From NCBI GenBank assembly GCA_029448655.1, contig JACCLO010000026.1, forward strand, positions 113,592 to 177,591: 64,000 nucleotides of DNA, in the 5' to 3' direction. The position numbers and the translations under genes are program-made. Below the pieces are notes generated by a model that had not been told where the DNA came from, searched no databases, and saw only the letters and a program-made list of their open reading frames with translations. This DNA is from Wolfiporia cocos (taxonomy: Eukaryota; Basidiomycota; Agaricomycetes; Polyporales; Phaeolaceae). This document shows, piece by piece, positions 54,614 to 62,117 of this stretch; the stretch's first letter is position 1; each line of letters opens with the position of its first letter.

Positions 54614-55797
54614 TAACACAAGATAACACTTACTTATAGATGTTGCTTGGTTTGCTGGTTAGGCAGGATAGTTGTAAGAGTTAAGCAGGATACGCGGAGT
54701 GGTTAACTCGTAGTATGAATGCAATGAGGCAATAGCGCTCAGCAAGTCCAGTATATATACATGATAAATAAGACCCCTAACAGTCTCATTAGATAATACT
54801 AGTGTCCGTATTCGTATGTACAAGTCCCCAGATACCTGAGTACTTAGTAATATACGATAAATACATGTGCCGATCAAAACCGGGATATGACACAGACTCA
54901 CAGCTCTGTGGGACCCTGGCTACAGGGGAGTCCCTAACACGCCTACAAGGCGGTGTACCAACCGGCCAGAGGCCTGTCGCAGAGGCAACGTGGGAGCTAT
55001 GACATCCCTTGTGTACGACGGCGTAGTCGACTTAGCACACAGTCAAGCAAGAGGATGAGGGCCCCCGGGGCAGAGACGCACACAGAGACAGATGAGAGAG
55101 GAGCCTAAGCTCAGTTGTCGAGAATCCTAAAGATGGGGAAGTAAGTCCCCATCTTGTCGTACTTATACATGGGGAGCTGACCAGTAATGGTCGCCCTAAA
55201 GTCGCGGCCTGTGCGCAGTAACTAAGAGGGCACATGATAATGTAGCTACCTGTAACGACATGTGACGGTGTGACCCTAACGTGAGTACCTAAGGTGCGCG
55301 CTACCCTACAGCGCTAACCTATGGTCAGATGATCTAGATAGAGTCCTGGACGGGCGCTGGAGGTGGCTGAGGATCAGGGAAGCGCGCGCGCACCTAGCGG
55401 CGCCTGTAATACCTATAGCGAAGGAATGTAGAACCCCCCACTGGGAATTCTGTGACAGGATATAGAAAGGCAGCATAGGCCGCGCGAATGGCGTTTTGCG
55501 CTCTTGTCATTACAAAGACGGGGCGTGACCAAAGCCCGGTCCACTGACGTTTATACGCTGACTGCTTCCGGACGGAACGTCCGATTGGCTAGAACTAGAC
55601 ATGTGACTGATGGTAACTACTAGTGATAAGATAAGACCGTCGTTACGGGAGATAACGCGGCCATCATTCGGCACGTATGTAACCGTTAACTTATGAACCA
55701 GATAAGCTAGTTATTGGTCTAGAAAGTCGTAGATAATTCGTAGAATTGCCGGAAAAATAGTACGAAATATAGGGAAACTAGGAGAATTCTTGTGACA
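54614..55797 (-). repeat. Element D' 5' LTR, interrupted
   Basis: D-family LTR (TAACACAAG to CTTGTGACA on the plus strand), about 609 bp without the nested LTR at 54888. Right flank CTGCC. Confidence 0.9.
54888..55457 (-). repeat. Solo LTR nested in the D' LTR
   Basis: 570 bp, TGACACAGAC to AATTCTGTGACA, target duplication GGATA (54883-54887 and 55458-55462). G-like family; dyad GATGGGGA-CTTACT-TCCCCATC. Confidence 0.93.
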
Positions 55798-56791
55798 CTG
55801 CCACACCCATGGTTCCTCTGGTGGTGGTGGTGTTTGTCGTCTGTTCTCCCTGCTGTCATTGTCCATCTGCTTGGTGGATGGTAAGCAATGGTGTCATGAT
55901 ACTTTCGACTGTTCCAAACCACTCGAATGCGGCGCATGTCTGATCCCAAGGATCATTCAAGGATGGGGGAACCTGTATCCAGGTAGGTGAAAGCCTGTCT
56001 GGGGATGGGATCGTGAGGTATCCTCCTTTCGTGAAGAATCCAGCTGGGGGATCTCTCCACTCATATTTCTCTTCATACGAGATACTGTCACAGTTTTTAC
56101 TGTGTCATCAGCGGCAGGTTCTACTTTTCGCCTTGTAACGGGCTCGAACCCTCGCCCTCACCCCGCGTACTTACACTCTAGCCACTCCGGCACTGACCCT
56201 ACAGCCTACAGGTCACATGACCCATAGATTAGATAGTATGATCCTTTCCCCTAGCGCTTAGATACCCCGGGCCGGTACCCAAAGCGTTAGTCATTATGCC
56301 TTATGCACAGTGACTATGGTGTTGAACCATAGTTACCATCTATCACATGTAGTGCGTGCCATTACCGGCACACAGACCCATACTTTAGAGTAGTACCTTA
56401 GAGTAGTGACAGGTCCAGCACTCATGTATATATGCCGCCCAGTCTTCGGTCTCAGACCTTATACTGGTTATTCTAGACCTTAGGCCTTAGTGCCTGGTTA
56501 TGCCCACACTGTCTGCTTGCATGCCTCGACGACGACTTCATGACACACTCAAGTCCTCGTCTTAGACCTCTGGCTTCACTCTTAGACCGCTAGGCTGTGA
56601 TAGTGCCTTGTGCACCCTCTCTATGCGGTTACAAGCCACGTCTGGCATCTTGCATGACACAAAGGTATTTCGGTGTCAGATACGTCGGTATGCTTCAGGG
56701 AGTAGTTCGATCAACCTGGTCGGGGGACCCAGGTCAAATCGTTGCATGTGCTTGCACTTCGGTGAGTGAGCTTTGTTAGAGCTCGACCTTC
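55798..56791 (-). pseudogene. gag: Element Q: gag start and leader of a B-type element
   Basis: Minus strand, probable ATG at 56747. The reading R-L-I-E-L-L-P-E matches element B gag, and the frame continues across the solo LTR P (after removal) with Y-E-W-R-D-P-P-A-G-F and an F-G-T-V-E-S block parallel to B. One TGA follows D-G-Q. It ends at 55798 where D' is inserted. A short leader at 56748-56791 holds the same 11-base self-priming site as B. This shows that the B lineage has more than one copy here. Confidence 0.75.
56086..56678 (+). repeat. Solo LTR P
   Basis: 593 bp, TGTCACAGTTTTTAC to TTTCGGTGTCA, target duplication GATAC (56081-56085 and 56679-56683). TATATATG near 56425; GTTCGAGCCC (minus strand) near 56145 and CACATGAC near 56213. 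Inserted in Q gag. Confidence 0.9.
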
Positions 56792-56978
56792 TGTTATGGA
56801 TTGAATATCCGTTAAGTGCAGAATAACCAAGTCAGGTTATTTCGACGGATGGAATATCCGTTCAACACAAAGTAACCAAGTCGAGTTACTCAGCGTATCA
56901 AGTAGCGCACTACTCCTCAGTCTTTACAGGGTTGGAGCGTCGATATACAAGCTGCAGGCTTGATTGCTCAAGCCCTTG
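56792..56978 (-). repeat. Element Q LTR fragment
   Basis: 187 bp starting TGTTATGGATTG, related to the element B LTR end (TGTTACGGGTCG). Cut by the M LTR at 56979. Confidence 0.75.
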
Positions 56979-57485
56979 TGTCACAGATTTGGGACATGCC
57001 ACTATTTTTCCCGTATTTTTACCTATTTATCTGGTATTTCTACGACCTTGTAGACATTTACGCTGCTAAGCGCCCGTCTACACGTACACGCAACCAAACA
57101 ACACGTACACAACGCGGTATACGTCCACTTGTCATAACAACACGTACATAACACGTTTGTACGCGTCAATGACTCAGCGGACTAACCTCCGGAGTCACGT
57201 GCCTTACTCATATCCCGGTACCGGGCTATGTCAGTACAATTGGATAAGCGGCCCGCTTGTTATCACATGCCAATGACCTTACGATTACTCATATCCCGAT
57301 ACCGGAATATAAGAATCACATGCATAGCTTACTAACGTAGCTACAGCCACTTCCACAACATGGACCTACGGTCCAAACAAACGATCTTACTGGTGCGGCC
57401 ATTACCGGCGCACATGGTCTATTGCAGTTTACGACTTAACCATATTAGTTATGTCTGCGCACAGACCACCTTCATGTTTGGCTCC

Positions 57486-58104
57486 TAACACAAGATAACA
57501 CTTACTTGATATGTTCTTGGTAGTTGCTGGTTAGGCAAGGGATAAGCAGGTGTTAAGCAGGATACGTTGAGTGGTTAACTCGTAGTATGAATGCAATGAA
57601 TAGAACTGAGGCAATAGCGCTCAGCAAGTCCAGTATATATACATGATAAATAAGACCCCTAACAGTCTTATTAGATAATACTAATGTCCGTATTCGTATG
57701 TACAAGTCCCCAGGTACCTAAGTACTTAGTAATGTACGATAAATAGATATGCCGATCAAAACCGGTATATAGAAAGGCGGCGTAGGCCGCACGAATGGCG
57801 TTTTGCGCTCTTGTTATTACAAAGACGGGGCGTGACCAAAGCCCGGTCCGCTGACGTTTATACGCTGACTGCTTCCGGACGGAACGTCCGATTGGCTAGA
57901 ACTAGACATGTGACTGATGGTAACTACTAGTGATAAGATAAGACCGTCGTTACGGGAGATAACGCGGCCATCATTCGGCACGTATGTAACCGTTAACTTA
58001 TGAACCGGATAAGCTAGTTATTGGTCTAGAAAGCCGTAGCTAATTCGTAGAATTGCCGGGAAAATAGTAAGAAATATAGGGAAACTAGGAGAATTCTTGT
58101 GACA
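57486..58104 (-). repeat. D-family solo LTR in the M LTR
   Basis: 619 bp, target duplication GCTCC (57481-57485 and 58105-58109). On the sense strand it begins TGTCACAAGA and ends GTGTTA, confirming the TA terminus. Confidence 0.95.
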
Positions 58105-58134
58105 GCTCCCTTACCGGTAACCAAACAAAGCATG

Positions 58135-58179
58135 TATATAAGTAGGGCTATCACTGCGGATAAGCCTTAGATTTGTTCT
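58135..58179 (+). promoter_or_regulatory. Element M core promoter and transcript 5' end
   Basis: TATATAAG (58135-58142), 26 bp, AGATTTGTTCT (58169-58179), complementary over 11 nt to 59405-59415, two bases past the LTR. An E solo LTR inserted at 58214 now separates the promoter from the rest of the element. Confidence 0.75.
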
Positions 58180-58213
58180 CTGCATCCGCACAGTCACATA
58201 CCATCTCTGCTTG

Positions 58214-59309
58214 TGTCACAGATTTATCTGGGGCTTACAGCATTTTTCCTACGATTATAGCAATTTACCTGGGATTTATACGTCTACCTACAAGTTATCT
58301 ACGGGTTAACTCCCATTGCCACCACGACAAGCTCTTAACTGAGCTTATCACCACATGACCAGCTTACATAAACGCTACGGCACCTTCCGGTCCAATAGCA
58401 TAGTACGGCTACGTCATACAGGTCTCGCCCGACAGAGCAAGACCAGCCATGTCATAGATCGTAGATCATAATGATAGGCCGAGCGCGGCACGCTCGCATA
58501 ATAATGTCCACAAGTACAAACAGTGCCTCGCGGCCTTGTACTATTGGGTCGGCCTTCCCGGCTTCCCACCGCCATAAGATCCTTGATCACAATGGCACCT
58601 CAGGCGCGCCACGCCTTCGCATAATAATGGCAACACGACCATACAGCACTATATTAGCATCAAGGCAATATCGCTATAGGTCACGGCCTTCTCGGCCTCC
58701 CACGGACTCGGCGGTCTCCAAGTCCCGGGCTTCTGCCATCACGGCGTTGCCCAAAACACCGGTCCTCGCCTCACGGCTAAGACCAACATATGTTCCGGTA
58801 ACCTTCCGGTCCGGGCATATCACATGCTACGGTACCTAACGGTCCAATAGCATAACGACCTCGGCGTCTCGCCTTGGTCATCCAACGAAGCACGGCCAAT
58901 CGCCATTATGCCGCAAGGTATCCGGCAACCGGCTTCACCTATACCCGGGCTGCGCCCGCGTTAGCATCACAATAAAGACATAATCCCTCTATTACGATTG
59001 GGTCGGCCATTAGGGCCTTCCACGGCCATTCTAGATAGAGTAACTAAACATCAGATAAGATAGCGCTTCGCCTCTTGGCAAAGCCACATAACCCGGAATG
59101 GTAGTACTAGTTAGTAGCACGTGCCATCCGCATAAACATGTATATAAGTAGGGGCTTGACGCCCTATAACTTTAGTTCTATTCTTCTCGGCGTACGCCGT
59201 AGAAGAACCCTCCATCTACTACCTCGTCTGATAACCTCTACCTCACCTCGTCGCCTTAGTTCATCGCAAGGATACTGGCGTGGTGAGTCCCACAGAGCCA
59301 TCTGTGTCA
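58214..59309 (+). repeat. E-family solo LTR in the M LTR
   Basis: 1096 bp, TGTCACAGATTT to CATCTGTGTCA, target duplication GCTTG (58209-58213 and 59310-59314). Keeps TATATAAG near 59138 and the start TAGTTCTATTCTT 24 bp on. Confidence 0.95.
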
Positions 59310-59402
59310 GCTTGCGCCCACTAGCCTCCTCACCAACCTTCTGCAACTCCTTCAAGTCGCCTATAAGGTTATAGAGTGAGTCCCACAGTCTAGTCTGTGT
59401 CA

Positions 59403-60448
59403 TAAGAACAAATCTCCCCCTACCCCCGCCCTTGCGCTTGCGCTTGGGCCTGGGTCTCTATCCTACAGGGGTATTTTGCTCGTTGCTGCGCACATCCCTT
59501 TCTGCCTGACAAGGCAATTGGGGTGATAGTTGAGATCTGGGGGATACATCGTCATCCTCGGCAGAGGATTGGCAACCAGGAAAGCCACACCGCCTTTTTA
59601 GGCAGGAGGCCTACCTAACCCGGACTCCAGGGTCAAGGAGACATGGTCCTCGCTGACAAGCTTGGACTATACGCGGTTAAGACCCGCCTGTGGAGAAAAG
59701 GGGACGGTCTGCCTGTGTGCGCCCAACCCCCTGTCATGGCAAGCGTTGTTCAGCGCCCCATCACTATCCACAGGGTCATCATTATGATGGCATGGGAATT
59801 TTCCAAAGCCGTCTCCCAGGCGTAAGGGACCTGCTTTGAACCCGTTATGGGAAAAGCAGTGAGGGGGGTGACGTAAAAAATCACCCTGCCATAGGTCACT
59901 CGCGGTAGCCAATAGCATAAGTCCTCCGGGCAGCTCGGCGTGCGAGCATGGGTCAAACGGATTTGGGGCCCCATTGGAAGAGAAGCGCGTGGCCCACTCC
60001 CTCGGGATGTGGAGCGCTGCTGTCTCGCGATCTTAGATCGACAGTGGTTTTTTAGCCCTGATGTGACACCCATGTGGCTACAGACGGCAACCTCATTGTT
60101 GAAGCATGGACAGGCTAAGGGATGTAAAATCCCAGCCACTTTCCGGCATCGTCCCTCCGGGGCGGTGTCGTGTATCCGAATCCCAATCATCTGACCCAGG
60201 AACCGGCCTGGCAGTCAGCAACTCTACCCCTGGAGTCGGCGCCTCTGACCGTTAGGGTCATGCGAATATCCGCGCCATCTCGGCACAGGGTTTGCGCGCA
60301 ACATAAGAGTAATTATGCCCCGTAGTACACCTTCTTTGCTCCTGAAAAGGAGTCCACTACCCTACCTTACATAATCCCTTTTATTCCTGTTCTTGGACGT
60401 ATCACTGGGGAACTTCGTTTCTCATGAAAGCTGCACTTTTTTAGAATC
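59403..60448 (+). other. Element M leader
   Basis: 1046 bp untranslated. The first about 830 bp align with element E's leader. No coding frame with features on either strand. Confidence 0.75.
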
Positions 60449-61973
60449 ATGCCCCGCGTTACCCGTCGCACCCGTGGCTCCTCCACTGCCCCCTACGTTA
60501 AGCCGGCGAAGCGGTCCCTTCTCAGCCGCATCGACACCACCGACATTCCTCGGGCAGAGGACGTCACCTACACACTTCCTGTAAAGGAAGATTACACCGG
60601 GAAGCTCCATCTTTGGGAGATTCCCGTCCACATGCCAAAGCACATTGCTGAGGCTGGGAAACCCGCTCCTCAACCTCCCAAACCAGTTCCGCTCGCTAAG
60701 CGTATCTGGACAGAGGAAGAGAAGCTAGCTGCTTCCATTACCGCCATGGAGAACCTAATCGAACTCCGCGAACTCAACAAGCTCAAGCTCGCCCGCGATA
60801 AGCTGAATAAGCGAATCGCCGCCAAACAAGCCGCCAAGGAAGCCAAGCAAGCAGCTTCTTCACTGGCCCTCCGTCTCTCCAGCCCGGCGGCCGGACCTTC
60901 TGTTCCGGCCAACCTAACACAAGATAACACTTACTTGATATGATCTTGGTAGTTGCTGGTTAGGCAAGGGATAAGCAGGTGTTAAGCAGGATACGTTGAG
61001 TGGTTAACTCGTAGTATGAATGCAATGAATAGAACTGAGGCAATAGCGCTCAGCAAGTCCAGTATATATACATGATAAATAAGACCCCTAACAGTCTTAT
61101 TAGATAATACTAGTGTCCGTATTCGTATGTATAAGTCCCCAGGTACCTAAGTACTTAGTAATATATGATAAATACATATACCGATCAAAACCGGGATATA
61201 GAAAGGCGGCGTAGGCCGCACGAATGGCGTTTTGCGCTCTTGTCATTACAAAGATGGGGCGTGACCAAAGCCCCGGTCCGCTGACGTTTATACGCTGACT
61301 GCTTCCGGACAGAACGTCCGATTGGCTAGAACTAGACATGTGACTGATGGTAACCACTAGTGATAAGATAAGACCGTCGTTACGGGAGATAACGCGGCCA
61401 TCATTCGGCACGTATGTAACCGTTAACTTATGAACCAGATAAGCTAGTTATTGGTCTAGAAAGTCGTAGATAATTCGTAGAATTGCCGGAAAAATAGTAA
61501 GAAATATAGGGAAACTAGGAGAATTCTTGTGACACAACCACAAGATTCTCAACCCTTCCCTCGTCTTCGGGAAGAAGAAGCCTCTCCAAGCATGCGATCA
61601 AGTTATTCCCATGCTAGAAGGCACTCTCACTCGTCTCACTCCTCTCGCCAACCACCCCCCTAATTACCCAGGCTTCCATATGGAAAACGACATGCGTTTC
61701 CATACTATGGTAGTAGAATTAGAGGACTTGGTGGATAACGTAAAGGATAGAGCAAGACGGGGGAGGATCACCAATAGAGACTGGAGAATTATGAAAAAGT
61801 ATTGCAAACAGCTCGGCAATATTTCCTTTTTGGATTGGCGTACGGACTTGGCTCGTATCGTAGCGGAATGCGTAGCGCTACAAATTACTTTTGCCTTCGG
61901 TGTAACACCACCTGACAAGGTGGCAGGGCCCTCAACTACTTCGGTAGAAGAGGATATACTCGCGATTGTATAG
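60449..61973 (+). pseudogene. Element M pre-gag, split by a solo LTR
   Basis: Start M-P-R-V-T-R-R. Block Y-T-G-K-L-H-L-W-E-I-P matches the pre-gag signature of D and F. It is followed by a Lys/Ala/Glu coiled coil (residues about 85-140). The solo LTR at 60915-61534 lies after Ser/Pro-rich residues near 155; removing it with one target copy lets the frame continue to 61973, about 300 aa in total, ending A-F-G-V-T-P-P and a short tail. Otherwise intact. Confidence 0.8.
60915..61534 (-). repeat. D-family solo LTR in M pre-gag
   Basis: 620 bp, target duplication CAACC (60910-60914 and 61535-61539), sense termini TGTCAC and GTGTTA. Confidence 0.95.
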
Positions 61974-62043
61974 TAGAAATACTATCATCTTTTAACTCTG
62001 AAATAGAGTGCGAGTGTGATCTATAACGAAAGTTGCAGCTTTC
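61970..62043 (+). promoter_or_regulatory. Tandem hairpins at pre-gag stop, element M
   Basis: ATAGTA-GAAA-TACTAT (61970-61985, containing the stop codon), ACTCT-GAAAT-AGAGT (61995-62009), GAAAGT-TGCA-GCTTTC (62028-62043). Same position as in A, D and F; gag starts at 62118. Confidence 0.6.
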
Positions 62044-62117
62044 AAACCCAATCCCTTCTTAAGAATCTAAGACAATGAGTAACCGGAAACTAACATTCGT
62101 CACAAACAGATTCACAA

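Larger units (their letters stand above)
46412..55797 (-). mobile_element. Element D': second D-family copy, truncated in RT
   Basis: Inverted relative to D and highly similar through leader, pre-gag, gag and PR-RT. From right to left: 5' LTR (with nested LTR), leader, pre-gag (cut by a solo LTR and by element H), gag, and pol until RT. The 3' half (RNase H to 3' LTR) is missing at the junction with the E LTR. Right flank CTGCC. The dUTPase region is therefore not represented. Confidence 0.93.
56979..59402 (+). repeat. Element M 5' LTR, interrupted
   Basis: About 699 bp without nested copies, TGTCACAGATTTGGG to AGTCTGTGTCA. It contains a D-family solo LTR and an E-family solo LTR. The right boundary is fixed by the self-priming site at 59405-59415. 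Confidence 0.92.
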
